Source: CAWFZT01 sp963820415 (GTDB lineage Bacteria > Chloroflexota > Anaerolineae > Anaerolineales > Anaerolineaceae). From it: a stretch of 64,000 nucleotides of DNA. Both the position numbers and the translations under genes were made by a program. Positions 33,447 to 43,486 of the stretch are shown piece by piece. Position 1 is the first letter of the stretch; every line of letters begins with the position of its first letter. The stretch lies in contig CAWFZT010000008.1 of assembly GCA_963820415.1 (NCBI GenBank), positions 124,001-188,000 on the forward strand. The letters run 5' to 3'. The notes under the pieces are model-generated. The model was given only the letters and a program-made list of their open reading frames with translations, searched no databases and was not told the origin of the DNA.

Positions 33447-36443
33447 CTACTTTTTTCCTTTCCTGGCTTGTTTCTGATGGTACATCAGACCATCTGCCTG
33501 GGTCAGCAATTCACTCACTGTGCAGGGAGCCTCAGGATTGTAGCGCGCAGCGCCCAAACTAAGGGTCAGATGATAGGTCTTTTCATCCTGCTGGTTGCGC
33601 GCTTCCAGGGATGCCAGGATGCGGTTTGTTATGATTTCGGCGTTTTCCTTGGAGGCATCCACCGCCAGAACTACAAATTCATCTCCACCGATGCGGGCCA
33701 GGATATCCGACTCGCGAAAGTTTTCTTTCAAAATAGCGGATATTTCCTGCAAAGCCAGATCGCCTTGGGCGTGCCCCCAGGTATCGTTGATTGTCTTGAG
33801 ATTGTCCACATCGCCGAAGAACAATAGCATGGCTCTCTTCATCCGGTGCGCTAATTTCACTTCCTGTTCGGCCAGGAGGGTAAAGCCCCTCCGGTTGTAC
33901 AAGCCGGTAAGCTCATCGGTCAATGACAAACTGCGAATCTCCTCCTCCAAACGCTTGCGGACAATCGCCTGGGCTACCTGGGTGGAGACGAATTCCAGGA
34001 TGCGCACCTCTCGTTCACCATACGCCCGGTCATTTATATAGTCCTGAACAACCATGACGCCAATCACTTTGCCTTCGACGATCAACGGCACCCCCAGCCA
34101 GATAGGCGAATGAGCACCAACAAGTTCTATCTCAGCGCGTTGTATTAGTCCCTGATACAGCGCCTCATCACAAAGCACAGTTCTACCGGTGCGAAGAATA
34201 TATTCCGTCAAACCTTTGGCTGGCTTTCTTGGAGGAAAATGAGGATCTCGTTCGTCAACGGAATAAGGGAAACTGAGCAAGCCGTTCTTTTCATCAAACA
34301 AGGCAATGTAGAAATTGTCGGCGACCATCACCTCTTGAATGATTGCATGAATTGACGGATAAAGGGAATCCAGGCTCTGGGCGTGATCGGCAGCCTGCGA
34401 AATTCTGTAAATCGCATCTTGAAGTTTTTCAACCTGCTTGCGTGCGGTGATGTCATTGAAGACAGTGAGCATTGCCGGTTTACCAGCGTCAGAAAACGGA
34501 AGGGCGGTTACTTGAACGTCGATCGGTATTCCGTCAAGCTGTATGAATTTTTCTTCCATGGTTGGAGCGGGAACATTTTCACTGAACGACTGTCGGATGC
34601 GTTTCAAGGCTAGTTCACGGTAGTCAGGATGCACAAGCTCTATAACCGACTTGCCAATTAACTCAGCTGGGTTGGTCGCGCCGATGACTTTTGCGCTGGC
34701 CAGGTTGGCAAAGACGACGCGTCCCTGGCTATGGATTATCACACCAATAGGAAAAGTTTCCACCAGCCGGCGGTAACGATCTTCGCTTTCACGCAGCGCC
34801 TCCTCCACCCGTTTGCGCTCGGTGATGTCGCGCGAAATGCCGAATGTTCCGACAATCCGCCCTTGCTGGTCCCGCAGCGGCATTTTGGTGGTGGAAACCC
34901 ATAAAGCATTTCCATCCTGAAAGATTTCCTTTTCCTCCTTATCCAGCAGGGGTTGGTCCGAGCGGATGATCTCCTGCTCATCTTCATAAGCCGCCCGGGC
35001 ATGTTCTTCCCCAAACAAATCAAAATCCGTTTTACCAATCATCTGGTCCGGATCGTTCAAGCCGACACGCCTGGCATGCGCCCGGTTGGAGCGGATGATG
35101 CGGCTCTGGGCATCTTTGAAGTAAATCATATCCGGAAGATTGTCCATTAAAGTGACCAGCAGATTGCGTTCTTCGGCCAGGGCGATCTCGACCTGCTTTT
35201 GCTTGGTGATATCTTGGACGGTGCCAAAAAGTTTAGCAATTCGCCCAGTTGCGTCCTGGACAGGGTGCATCGTGGTTGTAAAGTTAGCAATTTTTCCACT
35301 GGGCAGCCGTGCTTCCAGGTCGTATTCAAAGGTCCGCAATTGTTCGATGGCGGAGCGGGAATACTCACCCAGTCTCTTTGCCTCTTCGGGCGAGTAGTAA
35401 GCTGCTTCCTCCTCCACACTGGGCGGTCCCATCGTCGGATCGCGCTCATACAGTCTGTATGTTTCATCAGACCACTCGATACTCTGCTTGGCGAGATCGA
35501 ATTCCCAGTTTCCGATTTTGCCCAATATCTGGGCTTCCTTTAGCCGAGTTTCGCTCTCGCGGAGAGCCTCCTCCGCCTGCTTGCGCTCGGTAATGTCCAA
35601 GATAGACCCCTCCAGGATCCCCTGGGCCGGGTAGAGCCGCATAGAATTGAGACATCTTCTCACTTCACCTTGCTTGTTCAGCATCCCACACTCGAAATCG
35701 ATTACGCGACCTTCAGCTTCAAGCCGGCGTAACATTTCTTCCCGCTCAGCAGGATCCGCCCAATGGATCACCGAAGCGGAACCCACCATCTCCACACGCG
35801 TGCGACCAAAAATCGTAAGCAACCTTTCGTTCACATCCAGGATCTCTGAACCATCGAGCCGCGTTCTGAACATACCTATTCCAGCATTGTTGAAGAGGTC
35901 GCGGAACTTTTCTACGCTCTGGTGGAGCGCCTCCTCAGCCCGCTTGCGCTCGGTGATGTCAATGTACATGGCTCGTGTGCCGGTTACTTGCCCTGTGGCG
36001 TCAACCTCGGGCACTGCTCGCGCTACAGTGGGAACGATACGCCCTTCGCGCGTCACGAGTTCACGTTCTTCAGTCCCGGATTGACCGGTTAATGCGCGCT
36101 CATAGCCGCCCTGCAGCAATTGGACGCGGGAGGCGGGCGAGTAAAAATCAGCCAACGGTCGGTTCAGCAGCTCATCAAGGCAAAAGCCCACAGTCCGGCA
36201 GAATAGTTGGTTGCAATCCAAAATTACCGGGGTGCCCTCGACCTCGTGGGTGATGACGTACATTGCTGGCGCTTCTTCGAACAGGGTGCGGTAGCGCTGC
36301 TTGGCGAGCTGGAGGGCTTCCTCCGCGTCCCTGCGCCCGGTGCTGACGAAGGGAAGGTCAGTTTGTGGACTGGCAGCTTTCGTGGTCAATTTTTTCGGTT
36401 TTGTGCTCTTTGACTTACCAACGATTTGATTTTTAGAGTTCAT
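33447..36443 (-). CDS. Multi-PAS / GAF / GGDEF diguanylate cyclase-like sensor
   Basis: 998 residues without a membrane span. Five PAS domains follow one another (roughly 45-170, 170-290, 290-420, 420-545, 545-670), each ending in a DITERK-type link. A GAF domain follows (about 680-830), then a GGDEF domain with the intact motif ARIGGDEFVVLA near residue 940. The GGDEF fold is complete (DELTGLYNRRGFT at its start), so cyclic-di-GMP synthesis is likely. No RxxD inhibitory site was noticed just before the motif. Signals sensed are unknown. A 58-residue small membrane ORF ends six bases before its start. Confidence 0.93.
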   Translation of the reverse strand: MNSKNQIVGKSKSTKPKKLTTKAASPQTDLPFVSTGRRDAEEALQLAKQRYRTLFEEAPAMYVITHEVEGTPVILDCNQLFCRTVGFCLDELLNRPLADFYSPASRVQLLQGGYERALTGQSGTEERELVTREGRIVPTVARAVPEVDATGQVTGTRAMYIDITERKRAEEALHQSVEKFRDLFNNAGIGMFRTRLDGSEILDVNERLLTIFGRTRVEMVGSASVIHWADPAEREEMLRRLEAEGRVIDFECGMLNKQGEVRRCLNSMRLYPAQGILEGSILDITERKQAEEALRESETRLKEAQILGKIGNWEFDLAKQSIEWSDETYRLYERDPTMGPPSVEEEAAYYSPEEAKRLGEYSRSAIEQLRTFEYDLEARLPSGKIANFTTTMHPVQDATGRIAKLFGTVQDITKQKQVEIALAEERNLLVTLMDNLPDMIYFKDAQSRIIRSNRAHARRVGLNDPDQMIGKTDFDLFGEEHARAAYEDEQEIIRSDQPLLDKEEKEIFQDGNALWVSTTKMPLRDQQGRIVGTFGISRDITERKRVEEALRESEDRYRRLVETFPIGVIIHSQGRVVFANLASAKVIGATNPAELIGKSVIELVHPDYRELALKRIRQSFSENVPAPTMEEKFIQLDGIPIDVQVTALPFSDAGKPAMLTVFNDITARKQVEKLQDAIYRISQAADHAQSLDSLYPSIHAIIQEVMVADNFYIALFDEKNGLLSFPYSVDERDPHFPPRKPAKGLTEYILRTGRTVLCDEALYQGLIQRAEIELVGAHSPIWLGVPLIVEGKVIGVMVVQDYINDRAYGEREVRILEFVSTQVAQAIVRKRLEEEIRSLSLTDELTGLYNRRGFTLLAEQEVKLAHRMKRAMLLFFGDVDNLKTINDTWGHAQGDLALQEISAILKENFRESDILARIGGDEFVVLAVDASKENAEIITNRILASLEARNQQDEKTYHLTLSLGAARYNPEAPCTVSELLTQADGLMYHQKQARKGKK

Positions 36444-36449
36444 GGTTTT

Positions 36450-36626
36450 CTACGTTCTTTGCAGGCGAATAGGAGGATAGCAGAGTGTGACCGTACTGCC
36501 ATTTCCCGGCTCGCGCCAGGTCGAAAGAAATGCCAGGATCGCCAGGAGGCAAATGGCGCACACGAACGCCATGCTTATTACCGGGCTGCGTTCATATGCT
36601 GTCCGGGGTAGAATATCTTTGCTCAT
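36450..36626 (-). CDS. Small single-span membrane ORF upstream of the sensor
   Basis: 58 residues starting MSKDILPRTAYERSPVIS, with one hydrophobic span (MAFVCAICLLAILAFL) and a short polar tail. It ends six bases before the ATG of the PAS/GGDEF gene in the same direction, which supports translation. The GGATGAG ribosome site is weak. It could form a membrane partner for the soluble sensor, or be spurious. Confidence 0.35.
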   Translation of the reverse strand: MSKDILPRTAYERSPVISMAFVCAICLLAILAFLSTWREPGNGSTVTLCYPPIRLQRT

Positions 36627-37660
36627 CGGCTCATCCTACCTACATAAATCATTGTTATTAAATCTTGCAGAGAGTTGGATTTTTTCCATACTCCAAAAAG
36701 AATATTTTCACCACTTGCGGATCAAAGTGTGTTCCAGAACCTGATTTGATTTACTAGATCACTTTCTCCATCGACCTGGCTTTCTGGGGGGATCGGTCGG
36801 AGGTCAACGCGTCGTAAACACCACTGCGAAGATGCGCCCTGTCAGCAGGATCTGCTTACCATTCAAACCGAGCGGCTAACCAGAACAATCCCAGCAGAGG
36901 AATTTAGAATGGCGGGAGCACGGATTTCTAAGGGCATGGCCGGCCTCTCTTAAAGCGTAAATTACCCAACTGGTATTACTTTACCATCCTATCTTAAAGG
37001 AGCTATCTACGTCCCTAATACATCCTATAAAATATCTATTTTTCTGTTCATTTCGCATATGGAGGTGCACAACGGCGATTATTGCAGGATAGGGTCTCAA
37101 TTGTGAGCCTTCTGTCGTTGGTGTCGGGAGTGCTTTGTCCCCATGTCGCTAGAGAACTATATGATCTCCTGGGGAAAAAACTTGCCGTCCGATGACCCCT
37201 ATACTCAATGAAAAGCGCTTACAAAATTAATCTAACTGCTCTACAAATCACTGCACATATTCCGGTAAAGAGGTTGTCTGGTAGCATGTGACGCTAGGTT
37301 AGCTCTACCCGGGGATCTTTTACTTTACCAAAAAACTTTACAGTACTTTCTATCTCTGGATCTTCGGTCATGGTCATGCCCTGTTTGCTGGATTTTCCCA
37401 TTATCCTACATTTTTTAGATGCGATTACCCTATCCCAAAGCTGCCGACCGCCTGGGTGTGATTAACACCTTGATGAGATCATTCGCTGCATGATCGAAGG
37501 CGCCGACTGCCTGGTCGACAGCCATTTCAGGAAGACTCTGGGCGACCTGTATGTGGAAATTCTCGATCCCTACACCGTGGTCCCCAACGGCCCTGGGCCA
37601 GGCAATACTTTTGCAATCTCTGCAAGAAGTTTTTCGATGGGTAAAGAAACTAATCGCAGG
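36627..37660. other. 1-kb low-coding region with a possible gene remnant
   Basis: No convincing complete gene lies here. On the plus strand between about 37421 and 37660, two frames joined near 37470 read YPKAADRLGVINT and DEIIRCMIEGADCLVD then FRKTLGDLYVEILDPYTVVP. This looks like a decayed protein-coding stretch of a family I do not recognise, and it runs into the end of the M20 hydrolase gene. The part from 36627 to 37400 shows no repeats, RNA gene or operator that I can support. Confidence 0.35.
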
Positions 37661-38818
37661 CTATCCCCCCACCACCTCAATAATCCCCGAGTAGCCCCGC
37701 GCCGCCAGCTCCAGGTCCTTCAACTGGATGTGTTCATCCACCGTGTGGGCGTCTTCTTCGGCCCCCAATCCAAAGCCCACCGTAGGGATTTTGGCCGTTC
37801 CGGCGCTGTAAGCCGCATTAGTGCAAAAGTGGTAGGCGCCTATAGAAGGAGCCAGCCCGGCTGAGCACAGCCCCTGTAAAGCGCTTTGCACCAAGGCATG
37901 CTCTTCGGTTAATTTCCAGGCCGGGTAAAACTTGTACATCTTCAGCTCCGCCCCTGTATAGGTCTTTTCTTCCCCGTATAGGATGCTGGCCGAATAATCA
38001 ATTCCTTGCAAACCTTCGCAGCCATTAATCCGTTCAAGAACGGAGGACATACTCTCGCCCACCAGCAAGCGCCGGTCGTACGTCGATCGGCAGCGGTTGG
38101 CGATCACCGAATGCCCTGGATAGGGATCGGAAATAATATCAGTTAGAACCATAAAGCCTGGCCCCAACAGCGGGTCGACCTGCACCTCCAGGCTTTCCAC
38201 TGCTTGGATCACCTTGATCATCTCGTGGATAGCGCACAGTCCCGCCTGGGGCGAAGAAGAATGCGCCGAGCGTCCCCTGGTTTCAATCAGCACCTCAGCG
38301 CGGCCGCGCCCGCCCCGGTTGAGGTTGAGCCGGGTGGCCTCGCCGATCACGACGCTATCCGGATGGACGGCCTCCATGACCGCCTTGAGGGTTGGGCCTT
38401 CCATCAGTTCTTCGTTTACGGTTGCGCTGACCACCACGCGCCCTGCCAGCCGTGACCGGTCGACGCTCGCCGCGGCATACACCATCGCCGCCAGGTTACC
38501 TTTGGTATCGGCTGTGCCGCGCCCGTACATCACCTCGCTTACAATTTCTGCCCCGAAGGGATCGTGCGACCAATCCGACCGGATTGCCCCCACCGTATCA
38601 CAATGCGCGTCCAGCAGCAGGGTCGCGCCGCTGCGACTGCCTTCGATCACGCCGATGGCGCTGCCGTACTCATCTACCCAGGCGCGGTCGAAGCCCAGTT
38701 GCTGCATTTCCTGGACCACCCTGGCCACAACCACCTGCTCGCCAATGCTGAAGCTGGGAATGCACACCAGAGATTGGGTAAATTTGATTAATTTACTAAC
38801 ATCAAGACCGTTTGTCAT
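37661..38818 (-). CDS. M20 family hydrolase, YgeY-like
   Basis: 385 residues of the zinc M20 peptidase/deacylase family. Metal and catalytic motifs are LLLDAHCDTVG, GRGTADTKGN and NEELMEG, followed by the dimerisation domain (HSSSPQAG). The C-terminal half, with WKLTEEHALVQSAL and FCTNAAYSAGTAKIPTVGFG, follows the pattern of YgeY. In E. coli YgeY lies in a cluster with Mo hydroxylases and purine-related hydrolases, which matches the neighbourhood here. YgeY homologs have been reported with carbamoyl or diaminopropionate-related genes; the actual substrate is unknown. The gene stands alone, next to the AT-rich NYN gene. Confidence 0.85.
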   Translation of the reverse strand: MTNGLDVSKLIKFTQSLVCIPSFSIGEQVVVARVVQEMQQLGFDRAWVDEYGSAIGVIEGSRSGATLLLDAHCDTVGAIRSDWSHDPFGAEIVSEVMYGRGTADTKGNLAAMVYAAASVDRSRLAGRVVVSATVNEELMEGPTLKAVMEAVHPDSVVIGEATRLNLNRGGRGRAEVLIETRGRSAHSSSPQAGLCAIHEMIKVIQAVESLEVQVDPLLGPGFMVLTDIISDPYPGHSVIANRCRSTYDRRLLVGESMSSVLERINGCEGLQGIDYSASILYGEEKTYTGAELKMYKFYPAWKLTEEHALVQSALQGLCSAGLAPSIGAYHFCTNAAYSAGTAKIPTVGFGLGAEEDAHTVDEHIQLKDLELAARGYSGIIEVVGG

Positions 38819-38922
38819 AAAATTTAAATAATAATATTGACAATGAGCGTTCGATGTGATATTATATGACTAATCACGATAGAGGGCACACCTAAGGTTC
38901 GTCCGAAGGTTACTCCCTCTTT

Positions 38923-39459
38923 TTATTTACTATACTCTACCTTTGCTTTGATATCGTTAACAAAAACGAAATAGCGCCGATAGTTCTTCAATAAAGAAGA
39001 GTAACTAAATTTGTTTGGAATGATTATGTGAAAGAGTTTATTCTGCAGTTCAAGATACTCAATTAAGCAATAATAATCACCGTCTCCCGAGGCGATTATG
39101 GCTTTATTGTAGTTAGGAAATTCAATCATTGTGTGCAGAACAAGTTCGGCATCTACATTTCCTTTTATTATCTTTTCTTTCCCCTCGGAATAATTCAACG
39201 TAGGTTTGTAGATTACGCTATAGCCAGTCTCTTCCAGAAATCTATATAATGATTCATTCCCGACTACGTGTCCTATAAACAAGAATGCTTTGTCAACTTT
39301 GTATTTATCTTTTAGATATACATAAAACTTTTTAAAATCCAATTTCCAACCTTTGTATATCATCTTTCCAGTTTGTTCCTTCACAATATCCTTTAAGATC
39401 GATAAATTTAAATTCTGACTATCGATGAAAGCATAGATCTTTTCTGTTTTGAAATTCAT
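38923..39459 (-). CDS. NYN-domain nuclease (LabA/DUF88-like)
   Basis: 178 residues with a PIN-like NYN fold. Acidic residues are in FIDSQNLNLSIL near the N-terminus, NVDAELVLHTM and ASGDGDYYCLIEYL, the usual ribonuclease signature. Codon use is strongly A/T-ending and the gene is visibly AT-rich compared with the GC-rich neighbours on both sides, which suggests acquisition from another genome. It stands alone between the YgeY-like gene and folE. Proteins of this type occur in RNA processing and in defence loci; no partner is seen here. Confidence 0.85.
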   Translation of the reverse strand: MNFKTEKIYAFIDSQNLNLSILKDIVKEQTGKMIYKGWKLDFKKFYVYLKDKYKVDKAFLFIGHVVGNESLYRFLEETGYSVIYKPTLNYSEGKEKIIKGNVDAELVLHTMIEFPNYNKAIIASGDGDYYCLIEYLELQNKLFHIIIPNKFSYSSLLKNYRRYFVFVNDIKAKVEYSK

Positions 39460-39582
39460 TCAGCTAAATCCTAAATGAAGATTTATTCCAAATATTTCTT
39501 ACCAAAGTATTTTCCTGCTGATATTCCCGAATTCACTTTTAACACATTAAATTTGTGGTTATAAGATTTACTCCATGCAAAA

Positions 39583-40143
39583 TCAAGGTAGCTTGATTTG
39601 GCTGAAGAAACGCTGCTGCAGCGGCTGATTATTTTCGAACACACCCCGCAGGCAGATCGACAACAGGCGCGTTTTGCCCTTCTTTACCCCGCGCATCATG
39701 CTGCACAGGTGCTGCGCGCTGGTGATCACGGCCACACCTTGCGGAGCAATCGTCTCCTGGATACAGTCAGCGATCTGGCCGGTCATGCGTTCCTGGATCT
39801 GCAGGCGGTGGGCAAAAACATCCACCAGGCGCGGGATCTTCGATAGGCCAATTACTTTCCCATCCGGGATGTAGGCGATATAAGCGTAACCAAAAAATGG
39901 CAGCATGTGATGCTCGCACAGGCTGTAAAATTCGATTTCGCTGACCACCACCATATCGTTGCTCTCTACCTCATATAATGCGCCGTTGACCACCTTTTTG
40001 CAGTCCATTCCGTATCCCGAGAGAAGCTCTTCATAGGCCCGTCGCACACGTCCAGGCGTTTTCAACAACCCCAGGCGTGCCGGGTCTTCTCCAACCCCAA
40101 TAATGATATCTCTGACTGCCTCTTCAATCTTGTTTCGATCCAT
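39583..40143 (-). CDS. folE: GTP cyclohydrolase I
   Basis: About 186 residues. It converts GTP to dihydroneopterin triphosphate, the first step of tetrahydrofolate synthesis. Zinc and catalytic motifs are EFYSLCEHHMLPFFG and AQHLCSMMRGVKK; QERMTGQIADCI is the usual QERxTxQIA segment. The start MDRNKIEEAV at 40143 is favoured, because the GGAAGG site lies seven bases upstream. The alternative ATG two codons earlier is too close to that site. It diverges from the flavin-dependent oxidoreductase gene. Confidence 0.95.
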   Translation of the reverse strand: MDRNKIEEAVRDIIIGVGEDPARLGLLKTPGRVRRAYEELLSGYGMDCKKVVNGALYEVESNDMVVVSEIEFYSLCEHHMLPFFGYAYIAYIPDGKVIGLSKIPRLVDVFAHRLQIQERMTGQIADCIQETIAPQGVAVITSAQHLCSMMRGVKKGKTRLLSICLRGVFENNQPLQQRFFSQIKLP

Positions 40144-40277
40144 AGGCATGCCTTCCCTTATAATCCTATCTTTCCAACCGGGGTTAATCATACCAAGATT
40201 ACCAATTCGTGGCGAAAAAACACCGCTCTGGCAGACTTATTGGTAGAATAAAACATCCCCATTTGAGGAGTGAATTG

Positions 40278-41299
40278 ATGGTCCAACCTCGCCTCGCCCT
40301 GTACCTGCAGGACAAACACGACATGCGCTACGAGCTGGAGATGGCTAAATATGCCGAAGAGCGCGGCTTCAGCGAGCTGTGGCAGGCCGATACCCGCCTG
40401 GCGCGTGACTGTACTGTCATGATGAGCGCCTTCCTGGCCTGCACTCACAAACTCCGTATCGGCTCAGGCGTGCTGCCCATCTGGACGCGCAATCCGGCGG
40501 TAATTGCCGCCACCTTCAGCACCATGTGGGAGCTGGGCGGGAAATTCAACGGGCGCGGCCGTGTCTTACTTGGTCTGGGCGCCTGGTGGGAACCGATTGC
40601 CAGCCGGGTGGGGGAGGACCGGCGCAAGCCGCTCAAAGCCATGCGCGAGCACGTCGAAGTCATTCGCCAGCTTTTCACCATGCAAGAAGTCACCTACCAG
40701 GGGGAATTTGTCCATCTCGACCGGGTTTGTCTGGACGTCGCCTTTGGCGATCACTCTCCCCGCGACATCCCTATCTACATTGGCGCCACCGGCGACCAGA
40801 TGCTCGAGCTGGCCGGCGAAGTCTGCGATGGGGTCGTTTTGAACTACGTGGTGTCAGTCGATTACATCCGCCGGGCGATTGCGCTGGTGGAAAAAGGCTC
40901 CACAAAGCCGGTCGATCCCTGGCGGATATCGACCGGCCCGAGCTGATCGTCTGCTGCCTTTCAGATCAGGATCCGCAGGCTGCCATGCAGGAAGGGAAAA
41001 AATTGGTGGCCTATTACCTGGCCACCGAGCCGCATATCATGAAGGCCAGCCGCGTCAGCCCCGAACTGTTGGAAAAAGTCCAATCCTTGATGTCCTGGCC
41101 GGCCACCGAAGCCGACTATATCCGTGCCAGCCAGGTTATCCCAGACGAAGTCGTGCGCGAGCTTATGGCGGTCGGCACTGCGCAAGAATGCCGCCAGAAG
41201 GTGCGCCAGTATGTCGACGCCGGCGTCACCTGCCCGATCCTCTTTCCGATGATGGACGATATTCAACCTGTCATCGACGCTTTTGCCAGAGGTTTCTAA
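40278..41299 (+). pseudogene. LLM-class flavin-dependent oxidoreductase, one frameshift
   Basis: A luciferase-like monooxygenase fold, probably using FMN or F420. The start MVQPRLALYLQDKHDM at 40278 has GAGGAG upstream. Typical parts are RNPAVIAATFSTMWELGG, GLGAWWEP and IPIYIGATGDQMLELAGE. The frame ends near 40946, while the family C-terminus (ELIVCCLSDQDPQAAMQEG, to the stop at 41299) continues in another frame. One base is out near 40920 in CCCTGGCGG. Repaired, the protein has about 340 residues, normal for methylene-H4MPT-reductase-like members. The AOR remnant follows immediately downstream. Confidence 0.75.
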
Positions 41300-41347
41300 T
41301 GCGGCCTCTGTGCGTAAACCACCTGCAGGCTACGCGGAGCTCACTTC

Positions 41348-42060
41348 ATGCATGCTGTTACCGGTAAAATTTTATAGGTAAACCTGACCGAAGGAACCTG
41401 CACTACTGAAGCTGTTCCGGACTCAGTTTACGAACGGTTTCTATCCGGGATTGGCCTGGCAGCTTATTATCTCTACCAGCGCATCCCGCCTGGAGGGGAC
41501 TCCCTCGGGCCAGATAATGTACTGTCGAGCCCACGCATGGGCGGCATACCCTGGGCTCCTATACCTATTACGACATGTTCCAACTCTGGACGCGTGTGAA
41601 ATCCTTGCCTAAAGCCGGGCCGCGCTTCTACCCTAAAGGTCAAAAATACCTGGCTGACCACGAATAAGTGGTTTGGGCGGCCGCCTGCAGCCAGTTCAGC
41701 CAGGTAATGAACGGCGCCGGGATGTGCATGTTTAGCGGTTTCATCGGCGTCAACCGTATCCCAATCTTTGAGTGGTTGAACGCGGCCACCGGCTGGGACA
41801 AATCCTCCGAAGAATACATGCGCATCGGCTGGAATATACAGACTCTGCGCCAGGCCTTCAACGCCAGTGAAGGCATCCCCCTCAGGCATTCGATCAACCC
41901 GCGTGCGGTTGGCATCCCCCCGCAGACCGAAGGCGTAAACAAAGGACGTTCACTGCCCCTGGACGAACTGGTTCCGGCCTACTGGGCTGAAATGGGCTGG
42001 GACCCCCAGACCGGCGCACCAGGCGCCGACGCCCTGCAAGCCCTGGGAGTAAGCCAGTAA
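41348..42060 (+). pseudogene. Aldehyde ferredoxin oxidoreductase remnant (N- and C-terminal pieces only)
   Basis: The first 60 codons read HAVTGKIL, a stop (TAG), then VNLTEGTCTTEAVPDSVYER and AAYYLYQRIPPGG, matching the N-terminus of tungsten or molybdenum AOR enzymes. Past NVLS the sequence jumps to the far C-terminal third: MNGAGMCMFSGF, WNIQTLRQAFNASEG and DELVPAYWAEMGWDPQTGAP, ending with a stop at 42060. About 400 central residues, including the cofactor and iron-sulfur regions, are missing. The enzyme is certainly dead. Both ends are still clearly recognisable, so the deletion is fairly recent. Confidence 0.85.
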
Positions 42061-42145
42061 ATAAGAATATTAGGCTTGACCCATTGCTTTTTAAGAAATA
42101 TGATGTATAAAAATATATTACATCCATTGAATAAAGGAGTGGAAA

Positions 42146-43441
42146 ATGTCAACGATCACCCACACAAGGATTGGCGATGCCGTTCAGATTTCTCTAAGAT
42201 TTTTAGATGAGAATTTTGGCAGGGCCACTTCTGGAAGCACAGTGGCTGTGCGCCTTTGGGATGGAACGCCCTGGCCGGACGACGCCCCGCGTCCGGTTAC
42301 GCTGGCGCTCAACCACCCCGGCGCCTTGCGGGCCATGTTTTTACCCGGCACTGAACTGGGCCTGGCAGAAGCCTATTTATTCAATGATTTCGACATCGAA
42401 GGCGACATCATCCGGGTATTCTCCCTGGCAGATACCTTATCTGCCTCCACGGCTGGGTGGAAGAAGAAGTTGAAAGCCGCCCAGAACCTGTTAAAGCTGC
42501 CCGAACCACCCAAACACGATCTTAACCGGCGCCCCACCAACCGTATTAGCGGTCAGCGCCATTCAATCGAACGCGATCGCCAGGCAGTTACCTACCATTA
42601 CAACGTTTCCAACGATTTCTACCAACTCTTCCTTGACCGCCGCATGGTTTATTCGTGCGCTTATTTTGCTACTCCGGAAACCGACCTGGATAGCGCCCAG
42701 GCAGCCAAGCTGGATTACCTCTGCCGCAAGCTGCGCCTGCGCCCGGGGCAAAAGCTGCTGGATATCGGCTGCGGTTGGGGCGGGCTGGTGATGCACGCTG
42801 CCCAGCACTATGGCGTGGATGCCACAGGCATCACCCTCAGCCAGCCCCAGGCTGACCTGGCCAACCAGCGTATCGCCGGTGCAGGACTAGCGGAGCGCTG
42901 CCGCATCCAGGTGGTCGATTACCGCGAATTCGGTGAACCCCAGACCTACGATGCCCTGGTAAGCGTGGGCATGTTCGAACACGTCGGGCGGGACAAGCTG
43001 CCAGTCTACTTCAAGCAGGCTTTCAACCTGGTCAAACCCGGCGGCGTGTTTTTAAACCACGGCATCGCCAGCCGGGCCGGTGATGCGCTAAGCGTCCCGA
43101 ATTTTAGCGATACCTACGTTTTTCCAGACGGTGAGCTGGTGCCGATTAACATCACCCTGCACATGGCCGAAGAGAGTGGTTTCGAGGTGCGCGACGTGGA
43201 AAGCCTGCGCGAGCATTACGCCCTCACCCTGCGCAACTGGGTCAACCGCCTGGAAGCTCACCATGCAGAGGCGCTGCACTTCGTAGATGAATTCACCTAC
43301 CGCATCTGGCGCCTGTTTATGTCCGGATCGGTACATGGGTTCAACACCGGCGTCAACAATATCTACCAGACCTTGCTGGTGCGCCCGGGCGAAGGCGGTC
43401 GCAGCGGCCTGTCCCTCACCCGCCAGGATTGGTATCGCTAA
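42146..43441 (+). CDS. cfa: Cyclopropane-fatty-acyl-phospholipid synthase
   Basis: 431 residues that transfer a methylene group from S-adenosylmethionine to unsaturated fatty acyl chains of membrane lipids. The SAM-binding motif LLDIGCGWGGLVMHAA is near residue 210, and TGITLSQPQADLANQRI follows. YHYNVSNDFYQLFLDRRMVYSCAY precedes it, as in the family. The AAAGGAG ribosome site is well placed. The N-terminal 150 residues are the family's accessory domain. No membrane span is seen; the enzyme is peripheral. It stands close to a small membrane protein and a flavodoxin, which may be cotranscribed. Confidence 0.93.
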   Translation: MSTITHTRIGDAVQISLRFLDENFGRATSGSTVAVRLWDGTPWPDDAPRPVTLALNHPGALRAMFLPGTELGLAEAYLFNDFDIEGDIIRVFSLADTLSASTAGWKKKLKAAQNLLKLPEPPKHDLNRRPTNRISGQRHSIERDRQAVTYHYNVSNDFYQLFLDRRMVYSCAYFATPETDLDSAQAAKLDYLCRKLRLRPGQKLLDIGCGWGGLVMHAAQHYGVDATGITLSQPQADLANQRIAGAGLAERCRIQVVDYREFGEPQTYDALVSVGMFEHVGRDKLPVYFKQAFNLVKPGGVFLNHGIASRAGDALSVPNFSDTYVFPDGELVPINITLHMAEESGFEVRDVESLREHYALTLRNWVNRLEAHHAEALHFVDEFTYRIWRLFMSGSVHGFNTGVNNIYQTLLVRPGEGGRSGLSLTRQDWYR

Positions 43442-43486
43442 CCTCATCACCTTTCGAAGCGATGATATCCAAATGCCGTGTCCTCA

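Noticed and set aside
36487..36744. An 85-residue plus-strand ORF upstream of the sensor gene
   Set aside because: Composition is not protein-like and it overlaps the more plausible 58-residue minus-strand membrane ORF.
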